This document shows positions 26,673 to 34,620 of a DNA stretch of 64,000 nt, piece by piece. Numbering within the stretch: position 1 is the first letter of the stretch; the number at the start of each line of letters is the position of its first letter. The notes below the pieces were generated by a model. That model saw only the letters and a program-made list of their open reading frames with translations. It was not told the DNA's origin and did not search any database. The stretch is taken from positions 62,001 to 126,000 of the forward strand of contig NZ_JAIVAP010000005.1 in assembly GCF_020171945.1 (NCBI RefSeq), given 5' to 3'. The translations under genes and the position numbers were made by a program. Origin of the DNA: Bacillus infantis (lineage in GTDB: Bacteria; Bacillota; Bacilli; Bacillales; Cytobacillaceae).

Positions 26673-26768
26673 ATGTATAAAGCAATATTGTTCCTGTTTT
26701 TTGTTGTCATCTGTCTGACAGTCATTATTTTTTCCAGCATGAAGGACAGCTTTTATGTGATGCTGTAG
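26673..26768 (+). CDS. 31-residue single-pass membrane peptide
   Basis: ATG at 26673 to TAG at 26766: MYKAILFLFFVVICLTVIIF then SSMKDSFYVML. One hydrophobic helix at residues 4-20 and a short polar tail. The ribosome site is weak (GAGG 11 bases upstream), but the gene is preceded by a good promoter and palindrome. Lies between mrfB and cotD. Function unknown; may be a membrane-protein modulator or toxin-like peptide, neither shown. Confidence 0.45.
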   Translation: MYKAILFLFFVVICLTVIIFSSMKDSFYVML

Positions 26769-26813
26769 CGAAAAAACCCCGGCAAATGCATAAAATTAGG
26801 TGTTTTCCTTAGT

Positions 26814-26841
26814 ACAAGATTCCCCCTTTCATCATAACTTG
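26814..26841 (+). promoter_or_regulatory. candidate SigK promoter of cotD
   Basis: AC (26814-26815), 17 bases, CATAACTTG (26833-26841), near the remembered SigK consensus AC-N16/17-CATAnnnTA with one mismatch. Mother-cell SigK control is known for cotD in B. subtilis. Confidence 0.5.
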
Positions 26842-26879
26842 TTAGTGTAAATATAACAGAATGAAGGGAGATCTTAATT

Positions 26880-27203
26880 ATGCATTGCGGACCAAGACCG
26901 AATATTTGCCCGGCAGTTGTCCACCCGACAAAATGCTGTGTAAATCATACTTTCCAGAATAATGTGGTGCCTCATATCCATCCTACACACACTACGACAG
27001 TCAACCACATTAATTTTCAGCATCAGCATTATTTCCCACAAACACAATCAGTTGTAAATGAAGTGACAAACCAGCAGTTTGTCGCAGGCCCTGGCCCGGC
27101 CCCTGGATTTGGAGGACCTGGCTTCGGCGGCCCTGGAGCAGGCGGCTTCGGCGGACCTGGGTTCGGAGGCCCAGGCTTTGGCGGCCCAGGCTTCGGAAGA
27201 TAA
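26880..27203 (+). CDS. cotD: inner spore coat protein CotD
   Basis: 107 residues. The first 70 match CotD: MHCGPRPNICPAVVHPTKCC, VVPHIHPTHTTTVNHINFQH and HYFPQTQSVV, rich in His and Cys. The last 35 residues are repeats of GFGGPG not present in the B. subtilis protein as I recall it. AAGGGAG precedes the ATG. Mother-cell coat protein, candidate SigK promoter upstream, own terminator. Confidence 0.93.
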   Translation: MHCGPRPNICPAVVHPTKCCVNHTFQNNVVPHIHPTHTTTVNHINFQHQHYFPQTQSVVNEVTNQQFVAGPGPAPGFGGPGFGGPGAGGFGGPGFGGPGFGGPGFGR

Positions 27204-27235
27204 TAATCTGTCCTATTAAGGTGCAGAATACCAAG

Positions 27236-27271
27236 GCAGGGGCCTGTTTACAGGCCCCTGCTCACTTTTTT
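27236..27271 (+). terminator. terminator of cotD
   Basis: 11-bp stem GCAGGGGCCTG / CAGGCCCCTGC with TTTA loop, then TCAC and six T. Confidence 0.88.
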
Positions 27272-27292
27272 ACATAGAAAGGAGCAGCCCAA

Positions 27293-27853
27293 ATGAAAAC
27301 AGCGGTTGTCTCAGGCTATAAACCCCACGAGTTGGGAATTTTCAAACGAAATGACCCTGCAGCAGCTTTCATAAGGGCTGCAATCAGGAAAAGCCTGCTC
27401 AGTATGCTTGATGAAGGGCTTGAATGGGTGATTATCAGCGGGCAGCCGGGCGCAGAGTTATGGGCTGCTGAGGAGGTCTTTCAGCTTCAGCTCGATGAAT
27501 ATCCTGATCTAAAGCTGGCCGTCATCACCCCATTCCTGGACCAGGAGCAGAACTGGAGCGATTCCAATAAAGAGTGGTATGAATCAGTCATTTCCCAGGC
27601 CGATTTTGTGGATTCAGTAACAAGGAAGCCTTACGAAAAGCCCTGGCAGTTCAGGCTGAAGAATCAATTCCTTATCGAAAAAAGCGATGTGCTTCTTCTT
27701 GTATATGATACAGAAAAGGAAGGTACGCCAAAGTTCATATATGAAGCAGCTAAAAGCTACCAGGAAAAGAATCCATACGATATCAGGATGATTTCTTTTT
27801 ATGATCTTCAGCTGATTGTTGAAGAAGAGCAGATGAAGAACCAGGATTTTTAA
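27293..27853 (+). CDS. ypsA: YpsA (DUF1273, SLOG-fold) protein
   Basis: 186 residues; AAGGAG 9 bases before the ATG. Starts [17 protein letters not shown], with the nucleotide-binding [14 protein letters not shown] and the [16 protein letters not shown] element of the SLOG/DprA-like Rossmann family. B. subtilis and S. aureus YpsA affect cell division, and the gene lies beside gpsB as here. Ligand not known. Confidence 0.93.
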   Translation: MKTAVVSGYKPHELGIFKRNDPAAAFIRAAIRKSLLSMLDEGLEWVIISGQPGAELWAAEEVFQLQLDEYPDLKLAVITPFLDQEQNWSDSNKEWYESVISQADFVDSVTRKPYEKPWQFRLKNQFLIEKSDVLLLVYDTEKEGTPKFIYEAAKSYQEKNPYDIRMISFYDLQLIVEEEQMKNQDF

Positions 27854-27938
27854 TTTTGTTCGAAAGATAAATTGACAAAAGTACATATTTTTGAAAAAAT
27901 ATATTAAGATTATTCAGCGATAGACTGAGGTGAATGTG

Positions 27939-28241
27939 ATGCTATCCGATAAAGTTAAGTTAACAGCAAAAGACATTTTGGAAAAAGAATTCAAGGCAGG
28001 GATGCGGGGATACAAGCCTGAAGACGTCGATAAGTTCCTGGATCTGATCATCAAGGATTATGAAACCTTCCACCAGGAAATCGAAGACCTCCAGCAGGAA
28101 AACCTGCGCCTGAAGAAACAGCTTGATGAAGCCTCAAGAAGGCCTGCAAGCACCCAGACTGCCGGAACAACGAACTTTGATATATTAAAGCGCCTTTCCA
28201 ATCTGGAAAAGCACGTTTTTGGCAGCAAACTTTATGAATAA
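27939..28241 (+). CDS. gpsB: cell cycle protein GpsB
   Basis: The ATG at 27939 gives [18 protein letters not shown], equal to the B. subtilis start; the GTG at 27930 is part of the ribosome region (GAGGTG). 100 residues: DivIVA-like N-domain ([18 protein letters not shown]), a coiled coil to about residue 70, and the C-terminal trimerisation helix [17 protein letters not shown]. Adapter that directs PBP1 (PonA, also in this window) between septum and side wall. A TTGACA at 27872 is a likely -35, but its -10 is unclear. Confidence 0.96.
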   Translation: MLSDKVKLTAKDILEKEFKAGMRGYKPEDVDKFLDLIIKDYETFHQEIEDLQQENLRLKKQLDEASRRPASTQTAGTTNFDILKRLSNLEKHVFGSKLYE

Positions 28242-28273
28242 CAGCTTTTAACTGATTTTCCTTTTTAAAACCA

Positions 28274-28302
28274 TTGCTATTGGAAGCCAGATTGAATATA
28301 AT
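28274..28302 (+). promoter_or_regulatory. promoter of rnpB
   Basis: TTGCTA (28274-28279), 17-bp spacer, TATAAT (28297-28302): near-consensus SigA site about 10 bases before the RNA start. Confidence 0.85.
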
Positions 28303-28317
28303 ATCATTTGTAGTCAT

Positions 28318-28719
28318 TAATAACGTTCGGGTAATCGCTGCGGCAGCTTGCTGCTGCAGAGGAAAGTCCATGCTCGCACGGACTGAGATGTCCGTAGTGT
28401 TCGTGCCTGGCGAAGTCATAAGCCAGGGCAGCCGGGCGATTGCGCGGCTGACGGCAGGGAAAATGCCTAAGTCCTTCGGGATATGGCATGAATACCTTGA
28501 AAGTGCCACAGTGACGGAGCCTTTCCAGAAATGGGAAGGGTGGAACGAGGTAAACCCCGCGAGCGAGAAACCCAAATAATGGTAGGGGCACTTTCTCTGA
28601 GGAAATGAACAAGGAGAAGGACAGATTTTATATCTGTAGATAGATGATTGCCGCCTTAGTACGAGACGCAGGTCGATTGCAGTACAAAGGAACAAAACAT
28701 GGCTTACAGAACGTTATTA
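28318..28719 (+). ncRNA. rnpB: RNase P RNA, Bacillus (B) type
   Basis: About 402 nt. P1 is formed by TAATAACGTT (28318-28327) and AACGTTATTA (28710-28719). Conserved blocks seen: GAGGAAAGTCCATGCTCGCA (CR-I), GAAAGTGCCACAGTGACG, GCGAGAAACCCAAATAATGG, GTAGATAGATGATTGCCGCC (CR-IV/V region) and ACAAAACATGGCTTAC. Catalytic RNA that trims tRNA 5' leaders with RnpA protein. Lies between gpsB and ypsC as in B. subtilis. It masks as several false ORFs. Confidence 0.97.
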
Positions 28720-28741
28720 GTGAGATGATTTTTGAAATGGT

Positions 28742-28772
28742 AAAGCTCTCCTTTTGCAGGAGGGCTTTTTTA
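28742..28772 (+). terminator. terminator of rnpB
   Basis: 11-bp stem AAAGCTCTCCT / AGGAGGGCTTT with one G-T pair, six T. Between it and ypsC (28773-28902) I see nothing else. Confidence 0.85.
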
Positions 28773-28902
28773 ATACATAATACATTGGCCAAACTCATAA
28801 AGGGGAACACTTGCACGCGGAAACTTCTTCAGGCTATGATGGATGAAGCGGACCGCAGGCCGGAAATAATTAAGGGAAGACCTACTGGAAAGGATGTCTT
28901 AC

Positions 28903-30048
28903 ATGGGAAAGTATCAGATCATCGCTACAGCGGCAATGGGGCTTGAAGCGCTCGTTGCGAAGGAAGTGCGGGCACTTGGATATGAATGCCAGGTGGAGAA
29001 CGGAAGAGTTGAATACACAGGGGATGAGACAGCTATAGCAAGAAGCAACTTATGGCTGAGAACGGCAGACCGGATAAAAATAAAAGTCGGCGAGTTTAAA
29101 GCTTATACTTTCGATGAGCTGTTCGAAAAAACAAAAAGCCTTCCCTGGGATCAGTATATTGCAGAAGATGCTGAGTTCCCGGTAATCGGCAAGTCTGTCA
29201 AATCAAAGCTGTTCAGCGTTTCTGACTGCCAGGCAATCGTCAAAAAGGCGATTGTCGAAAAGCTGCGGACAAAATATAAGAAAACAGGCTGGTTTGATGA
29301 AACAGGCCCATTATGCCGCATTGAGATTTCAATGCTGAAGGATACAGCAACCCTGACTCTGGATGCCAGCGGAAGCGGCCTTCATAAACGGGGATACCGG
29401 GCAGGCCAGGGAGAAGCGCCGCTGAAGGAAACACTGGCTGCTGCGCTCGTCCAGCTGACGAACTGGACCCCGGACAAGCCATTCGTGGATCCTTTCTGCG
29501 GATCCGGGACCATTCCAATTGAGGCGGCATTGATCGGGCAGAATATCGCCCCAGGCTTTAACCGGGAATTTACCTCTGAAAAGTGGGGCTGGATGCCGGA
29601 AAAAGTGTGGGACGATGCGAGAGATGAGGCAGAGGACCTGGCTGACTATGATCAGGCATTAGACATAACCGGATCGGATATAGACCACAGAATGGTGAAG
29701 ATCGCCCAGGAGAATGCTTTTGAAGCCGGGCTTGGGGATATGATCCAATTCAAGCAGATGCAGGTACGGGATTTTACCACGAATAAGGAATATGGCGTGA
29801 TCATCGGCAACCCTCCATATGGAGAAAGGCTTGGGGAAAAGGGTGCGGTACAGAAAATGTACCGTGAAATGGGAGAGGCCCTCTCAGGACTTGATACTTG
29901 GTCCATTTATATGCTTACATCTGATGAGGACTTTGAACAGCATTTCGGGCGCCAGGCAACGAAGAAAAGGAAGCTGTTTAACGGATTCATCCGAACAGAC
30001 CTCTATCAATACTGGGGCAAGCGCCCGCCAAGAGAAAACAGGCAGTAA
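28903..30048 (+). CDS. ypsC: THUMP-domain RNA methyltransferase (YpsC/RlmL family)
   Basis: The ATG at 28903 (MGKYQIIATAAMGLEALVAK) has AAAGGA 8 bases upstream and matches the family start; the ATG at 28894 overlaps that site. 381 residues. N-terminal ferredoxin-like/THUMP part to about 155, then an SAM methyltransferase with DPFCGSGTIPIEAAL, GSDIDHRMVKIAQENA and the catalytic NPPY (IIGNPPYGERLG). Likely 23S rRNA m2G methyltransferase by family. Position after rnpB is conserved. Confidence 0.93.
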   Translation: MGKYQIIATAAMGLEALVAKEVRALGYECQVENGRVEYTGDETAIARSNLWLRTADRIKIKVGEFKAYTFDELFEKTKSLPWDQYIAEDAEFPVIGKSVKSKLFSVSDCQAIVKKAIVEKLRTKYKKTGWFDETGPLCRIEISMLKDTATLTLDASGSGLHKRGYRAGQGEAPLKETLAAALVQLTNWTPDKPFVDPFCGSGTIPIEAALIGQNIAPGFNREFTSEKWGWMPEKVWDDARDEAEDLADYDQALDITGSDIDHRMVKIAQENAFEAGLGDMIQFKQMQVRDFTTNKEYGVIIGNPPYGERLGEKGAVQKMYREMGEALSGLDTWSIYMLTSDEDFEQHFGRQATKKRKLFNGFIRTDLYQYWGKRPPRENRQ

Positions 30049-30075
30049 GAGGAATAAAAGGTTCTCATATTGAAT

Positions 30076-30121
30076 AAACTAGCAATACTCGATCGTTTTT
30101 GGATTAGATAGGCTAGTTTTA
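30076..30121 (+). terminator. terminator of ypsC
   Basis: 8-bp stem AAACTAGC / GCTAGTTT with a 28-base loop, then TTATTT. The large loop makes it weaker than its neighbours. Confidence 0.55.
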
Positions 30122-30139
30122 TTTACAGGAGGAGAGCCA

Positions 30140-30307
30140 ATGGATTACAGGACTCTTGATTTCTATAGAATTTCCCAGGCGCTTGACTACTCGATGGAAA
30201 TGCTGGTAAAAGAAACGCCTGCAGAGCAGGTGCTGGATGAACTGAAAAGCGCTCAGCACGAGCTCCGGCAGGCCCTGTCCTTTTCCCATTCCGGCAGGCA
30301 GCAGTAA
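30140..30307 (+). CDS. YptA-like small protein
   Basis: AGGAGGAG is 7 bases before the ATG at 30140. 55 residues: MDYRTLDFYRISQALDYSME, LVKETPAEQVLDELKSAQHE, ending in Gln. Probably helical. It occupies the place of yptA between ypsC and ypvA in B. subtilis; homology is inferred from position and length only. Followed by a terminator at 30344. Function unknown. Confidence 0.7.
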   Translation: MDYRTLDFYRISQALDYSMEMLVKETPAEQVLDELKSAQHELRQALSFSHSGRQQ

Positions 30308-30343
30308 ATCCTGCCTGATGTCCGGCAATAACCAGGCCCAATG

Positions 30344-30374
30344 CTGGCCTCCTCGAAGGGAGTGCCAGTTTTTT
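30344..30374 (+). terminator. terminator of the yptA-like gene
   Basis: CTGGC plus CTCC pairing with GGAG-T-GCCAG (one bulge), followed by six T. Confidence 0.75.
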
Positions 30375-30441
30375 GCCGTTCAAGATTATAAGTTGTGCTG
30401 AATTCCTGATCCATGCGCAAAGCTTCCACGGTCTCTTGAGC

Positions 30442-30469
30442 TTGACTAGTTGGAAAAATAGTATAAAAT
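30442..30469 (+). promoter_or_regulatory. promoter in the yptA-ypvA gap
   Basis: TTGACT (30442-30447), 16-bp spacer, TAAAAT (30464-30469); overlapping TATAAA at 30462. It points into the structured segment at 30476-30601. Confidence 0.6.
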
Positions 30470-30475
30470 GATTCT

Positions 30476-30601
30476 TGGCCTCCCAGTTTACAGGCCTTGA
30501 TGCTGCAGAGTGCAGCTTGATGCAAAAATGAAAGGCCGTGCTTCCATGGCCGTAAATAATATTGAAAATTACCGCCTCAGCCAGGCGGTTATACTTTTTT
30601 T
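30476..30601 (+). ncRNA. candidate structured RNA with its own promoter and terminator
   Basis: Four consecutive hairpins without an ORF: GGCCT/AGGCC (30477-30496), GCTGCA-GAG-TGCAGC (30502-30516), GGCCGTG-CTTC-CATGGCC (30534-30551, perfect with one G-U), and ACCGCC/GGCGGT (30571-30589) followed by ATACTTTTTTT as terminator. With the upstream promoter this predicts an RNA of about 125 nt. It could be a free small RNA or an attenuated leader of ypvA. I do not recognise it as a known family. Confidence 0.45.
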
Positions 30602-30620
30602 ATGCTGAAAAATCGCAGCA

Positions 30621-30656
30621 CTTCTGCATGTGCAGGAGTTTTTCCGCCATAGGCGG
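30621..30656 (+). promoter_or_regulatory. second terminator-like hairpin and GC hairpin in the ypvA leader
   Basis: CTTCTGCA / TGCAGGAG with a TG loop then TTTTT (30621-30643), directly followed by CCGCC-ATA-GGCGG (30644-30656) and GGCC-GCA-GGCC (30661-30671). A tandem arrangement after the terminator at 30571-30601, 90 bp before ypvA; suggests attenuation, unproven. Confidence 0.4.
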
Positions 30657-30744
30657 ACAAGGCCGCAGGCCAATGTCCGGTCCCCCGTCATTTTGCCAAA
30701 GTTATAGGAAGCCCATGGGACGCTTCTGGATATAGGAGGATTAC

Positions 30745-32667
30745 ATGCAAAACCAATTGCCCTTTGCAGTAGCAAAAACAGAATCATTTTTTGAGAAGCT
30801 TGGCGACTGGATCGGGGATGTTTTCTATGATCTGCTCCCAGAAGCCGGTTTTGAATTAAGAGACGAACAGATCTATATGGCTTTCCAGCTGGAAAATGCC
30901 TTCAAGGAGAAGAAGACGATCTTTGCTGAAGCTGGTGTCGGGACAGGAAAAACGCTGGTCTATCTCCTGTATTCTATCTGCTATGCAAGATATACGAATA
31001 AACCGGCTATCATAGCCTGTGCCGATGAAACCCTCATTGAGCAGCTTGTTAAAAAGGAAGGGGACATCGCCAAGCTTGAAAAGGCGCTTGGACTGAATAT
31101 TGATGTGCGCCTGGCAAAATCAAGGGATCAATATCTCTGCTTGAACAAACTGGACAAGGCTGTAGCGGAACAGGATTACGAGGCTTATGGAAATATATAT
31201 GACCAGCTTCCGTCCTTTACCCACAGCGGAGGATCCTTGCAGAATTTCGAAAGATACGGAGACAGGAAGGATTATCCTGAGCTGACAGACAGCGAATGGA
31301 CCGGTGTATCATGGGATTCTCTTCAGGATTGCTTTACATGCGAGAAAAGGCACCGTTGCGGCCAGACACTGCACAGAGATTATTACCGGAACAGCCAGGA
31401 CCTGATCATATGCTCGCATGATTTCTATATGGAGCATATCTGGACCAAAGAATCCCGCAAAAGAGAAGGCCAGCTGCCGCTGCTGCCAGAATCCTGCACA
31501 GTCGTATTCGATGAAGGGCACCTGCTTGAGTATGCCAGCCAGAAAGCCTTGACATACAGGCTGACCGAGCAGATTCTGGAATCGCTCCTTACCCGCCTGA
31601 TGGCTAATGACGTCAGGGAAAAAACGCTGAATCTGATTGAAGACACCATCGTCCAGAATGAGACATTCTTCCATGCGCTTTCTGCTGCTGCCGGCAGCCG
31701 CACGGACTCTGAGAAGCAGCAGATTGCCAAAGGGCCGGCTGTTCTGAAAGAAGGAAAGCTCCTGCTTGAAATGATCGGCTCACTGGAAGAGGAGCTTGTC
31801 TTTGAAAGCGAAATGTATGTTATCAATGAATATGACCTGAAGGTTGTAGAAGAATATCTTGAGCAAATTTCATTCTCGCTCTCCCTGTTCATGAAAGATA
31901 AGGGCGGTATCAATTGGTTTGAAGAGCATAATGGTGAAAGGACACTTGTCATCATGCCTAGAATGGTAGAGGAAATCATGAGGGATGAGGTATTTTCCCA
32001 AAAGAAACCATTCATCTTTTCTTCAGCCACTTTATCCGAAAAAGGCTCATTCGACTATATGGCTTCAAGCCTGGGCATCGATGACTATTTATCATTCACT
32101 GTAGCATCACCTTTCAGCTATGAAGAAAAAATGGCCATTCATATGCCGGAATACAGTGAAGAAGATATGGCCGGCAAAATGGAATATACCTTGGAGCAGC
32201 TTAAGAAATCAGGGGGCAGAGGCCTTGTGCTCTTTACTGATCAAAGAGAGCTGAACCTGTTTAAAGACTATGCACAGGGCAAAACGGAATTCCCTGTCTA
32301 TTTTGAAGGGGAGGCTGAAATCAGTACACTCGTATCAAAATTCCAGAATGAAGAAGAAGCAGTCCTTTGCTCTACAAACCTTTGGGAGGGCCTTGATATT
32401 CCAGGCAGGTCGCTCGAAAATGTAATTATTTTCTCACTCCCGTTCCCTCCGCATGATCCGGTGTTTGATGCCAAGCGTGAAAGCGCGGAAGATTCTTTCC
32501 GGGAAATCGACATGCCATACATGCTTCTCAGGCTCCGCCAGGGAGTCGGCAGGCTCATCAGGGGCCATGAGGACAGAGGAACAGTACACATCCTGACCAG
32601 CACAGAAGAAGATGCTTCTGTCCTTGAGTCTGTTGAAGGTGTGCTGCCTGTCACACCTGTGAAATAA
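30745..32667 (+). CDS. ypvA: DinG/XPD-family iron-sulfur helicase YpvA
   Basis: 640 residues; AGGAGG 7 bases before the ATG. Walker A AGVGTGKT (63-70), DEGH box (VVFDEGHLLEYA), SSATLSEKGSF, WEGLDIPGRS and QGVGRLIRG. Four Cys at 132, 196, 199 and 205 are placed between motifs Ia and II like the [4Fe-4S] cluster of XPD/DinG helicases, in contrast to the Cys-free dinG gene of this window. No exonuclease domain. Position next to ypwA as in B. subtilis. Probably a 5'-3' DNA helicase; role not known. Confidence 0.92.
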   Translation: MQNQLPFAVAKTESFFEKLGDWIGDVFYDLLPEAGFELRDEQIYMAFQLENAFKEKKTIFAEAGVGTGKTLVYLLYSICYARYTNKPAIIACADETLIEQLVKKEGDIAKLEKALGLNIDVRLAKSRDQYLCLNKLDKAVAEQDYEAYGNIYDQLPSFTHSGGSLQNFERYGDRKDYPELTDSEWTGVSWDSLQDCFTCEKRHRCGQTLHRDYYRNSQDLIICSHDFYMEHIWTKESRKREGQLPLLPESCTVVFDEGHLLEYASQKALTYRLTEQILESLLTRLMANDVREKTLNLIEDTIVQNETFFHALSAAAGSRTDSEKQQIAKGPAVLKEGKLLLEMIGSLEEELVFESEMYVINEYDLKVVEEYLEQISFSLSLFMKDKGGINWFEEHNGERTLVIMPRMVEEIMRDEVFSQKKPFIFSSATLSEKGSFDYMASSLGIDDYLSFTVASPFSYEEKMAIHMPEYSEEDMAGKMEYTLEQLKKSGGRGLVLFTDQRELNLFKDYAQGKTEFPVYFEGEAEISTLVSKFQNEEEAVLCSTNLWEGLDIPGRSLENVIIFSLPFPPHDPVFDAKRESAEDSFREIDMPYMLLRLRQGVGRLIRGHEDRGTVHILTSTEEDASVLESVEGVLPVTPVK

Positions 32668-32677
32668 TGTTTTGATT

Positions 32678-32706
32678 GCCCCCCCTTGGCCGAGGGAGGG
32701 GCTTTT
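32678..32706 (+). terminator. terminator of ypvA
   Basis: GC-rich hairpin with GCCCC pairing with GGGGC around TTGGCCGA, then five T. Confidence 0.85.
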
Positions 32707-32787
32707 TCTTATTTACATCAAAGATTCCTGATTTTTTCAGTATGGTCCAGCCGACAAGGCTAAGCCGATAAGTCAAAATCTATTCCT

Positions 32788-32919
32788 TCAGCCCCTATCT
32801 TCTTCGCTGCATTCAAAGCAAATCGTTTTCTTGTCATCCGTTATGATACCGTTGAAAAATCCATCAAGGCAATAAATTATTTTTCCGCATCGTCCGCAAG
32901 TACCGGCAGGTTCCCTCAT
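32788..32919 (-). CDS. 43-residue zinc-ribbon protein
   Basis: AGGAGGAAGAATT precedes the ATG at 32919. MREPAGTCGRCGKIIYCLDG then ITDDKKTICFECSEEDRG: two CxxC knuckles (CGRC, CFEC) plus one extra Cys, a short rubredoxin-like zinc ribbon. Lies alone on the minus strand between ypvA and ypwA. Too small for an enzyme; perhaps a regulator or partner-binding peptide. Not recognised as a named family. Confidence 0.75.
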   Translation of the reverse strand: MREPAGTCGRCGKIIYCLDGFFNGIITDDKKTICFECSEEDRG

Positions 32920-33023
32920 AATTCTTCCTCCTGATTTTAGGTGTTTACAGGTCTATTCTAGCGTTTTATTCAGAAAAATGTGATAAAATATACTTTGCAA
33001 ATGATTTTTAGGGGGATGCCAGC

Positions 33024-34556
33024 ATGAATGAAGCATTGAAAAAAACTGAAAAAGACTTTCTTGATTTTGTAAAAAAGATGAGCGCTTATAATGAGGCGCT
33101 GTCATTAATATTCTGGGATCTTCGGACCGGCGCTCCCAAAAAGGGTGTAGATCAGCGCACTGAAGTAATCGGCATGCTGTCTTCCGAAGTGTTTAGGATG
33201 TCCACTTCAGAAGAAATGGCTGCATACATAGCAAAGCTTTCTGGAGAAGAAGCGGCTGCATCACTTGATGCAATTACCGTAAAGGTACTGGAAGAAAGCA
33301 AGAAAGAATATGACCGGAATAAGAAAATCCCGGCTGAGGAGTATAAGGAATACGTCATCCTGCAGTCAAAGGCTGAAAGTGTGTGGGAAGAGGCAAAAGA
33401 AAAGTCGGATTTCACCCTCTTCCAGCCGTATCTGGAAAAGCTTGTTGAAGCCAATAAGCGCTTTATCCAGTACTGGGGCTATGAAGGGAATAAATACAAC
33501 ACACTCCTGGATATGTATGAACCGGGCATAACAGTCGATGTGCTGGATGAAGTTTTTGGCGAGCTCAGAAGCAAAATAGTACCACTCGTCCAAAGCATAT
33601 CTGAATCGGATTCAAAGCCGGATACCAGTTTTTTATATGAAAATTTCCCGAAGGAGAAGCAGCGTGATTTCAGCTTGGAAATCCTGAAGCAGATGGGCTA
33701 TGACTTCGATGCAGGAAGGCTTGATGAAACGGTCCATCCATTTGCGACAGGCCTGAATCCCGGGGATGTCAGGGTAACAACGAAATATGATGAGAAGGAT
33801 TTCCGCACAGCCGTATTCGGGACAATCCATGAAGGCGGCCATGCGCTTTATGAACAGAATATTTCCAGAGACCTGGTAGGCACTCCGCTGTGCACCGGGA
33901 CATCAATGGGAATCCATGAATCACAGTCTCTCTTTTATGAGAATTTTGTGGGGCGCAGTGAATCATTCTGGAAGAAAAATTACGAACTGCTCAAGCAGTA
34001 CGCTAATGGCCAGTTTGACGGGGTGGAGCCGGAAGATTTTTACCGTGCCATCAATGAGTCAAAACCGTCGCTGATCAGGATAGAAGCAGATGAATTGACC
34101 TACCCGCTTCATGTTATTGTCCGCTATGAAATCGAAAAAGGGCTGTTCAATGATGAAATTGAAGTGAAGGACCTTCCGGAAATCTGGAACAGCAAATACG
34201 AAGAATACCTGGGAGTAAGACCGTCCAATGATGCGGAAGGAGTTCTTCAGGATGTCCATTGGGCAGGGGGCAGCTTTGGGTATTTCCCTTCATATGCCCT
34301 CGGTTATATGTATGCGGCACAGCTAAAGCAAGCGATGCTGAAGGATCTTCCGGATTACGACCAGCTTCTTGAAAATGGTGATCTTGCGCCAATCAAGGAA
34401 TGGTTCACGAAAAACGTCCATCAGTACGGCAAGCTGAAAAAGCCGCTTGAGATTCTTGAAGATGTGACTGGCGAAGGGCTGAATGCCAGCTGTCTGTCTG
34501 ATTATCTTTATGAGAAATACGGGAAGGTCTACCGTTTAAAAGAGTCATCCCGTTAA
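33024..34556 (+). CDS. ypwA: M32 family metallocarboxypeptidase
   Basis: 510 residues, normal for M32. Zinc motif HEGGH at 269-273, the second helix HESQS at 298-302 (third ligand Glu), and the M32 markers VRVTTKYDEKDF (DxRxT-like) and IRIEADELTYPLH. Cytoplasmic carboxypeptidase that trims C-terminal residues from peptides. Position beside ypvA is conserved. AGGGGGAT before the ATG. Confidence 0.96.
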   Translation: MNEALKKTEKDFLDFVKKMSAYNEALSLIFWDLRTGAPKKGVDQRTEVIGMLSSEVFRMSTSEEMAAYIAKLSGEEAAASLDAITVKVLEESKKEYDRNKKIPAEEYKEYVILQSKAESVWEEAKEKSDFTLFQPYLEKLVEANKRFIQYWGYEGNKYNTLLDMYEPGITVDVLDEVFGELRSKIVPLVQSISESDSKPDTSFLYENFPKEKQRDFSLEILKQMGYDFDAGRLDETVHPFATGLNPGDVRVTTKYDEKDFRTAVFGTIHEGGHALYEQNISRDLVGTPLCTGTSMGIHESQSLFYENFVGRSESFWKKNYELLKQYANGQFDGVEPEDFYRAINESKPSLIRIEADELTYPLHVIVRYEIEKGLFNDEIEVKDLPEIWNSKYEEYLGVRPSNDAEGVLQDVHWAGGSFGYFPSYALGYMYAAQLKQAMLKDLPDYDQLLENGDLAPIKEWFTKNVHQYGKLKKPLEILEDVTGEGLNASCLSDYLYEKYGKVYRLKESSR

Positions 34557-34579
34557 TTTTAAAAAATGAAGAAAGGGAA

Positions 34580-34605
34580 AAAGAGCGGTTCAAGCCGCTC
34601 TTTTT
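34580..34605 (+). terminator. terminator of ypwA
   Basis: 9-bp stem AAAGAGCGG / CCGCTCTTT, 6-base loop, then five T. Ends 16 bp before the next start. Confidence 0.88.
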
Positions 34606-34620
34606 CTGCAGGGTGAGGCA

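Noticed and set aside
28051-28946. Several frames across the RNase P RNA (for example 28274-28579 plus, 28051-28695 minus)
   Set aside because: The region is rnpB by clear conserved blocks; the frames are chance.
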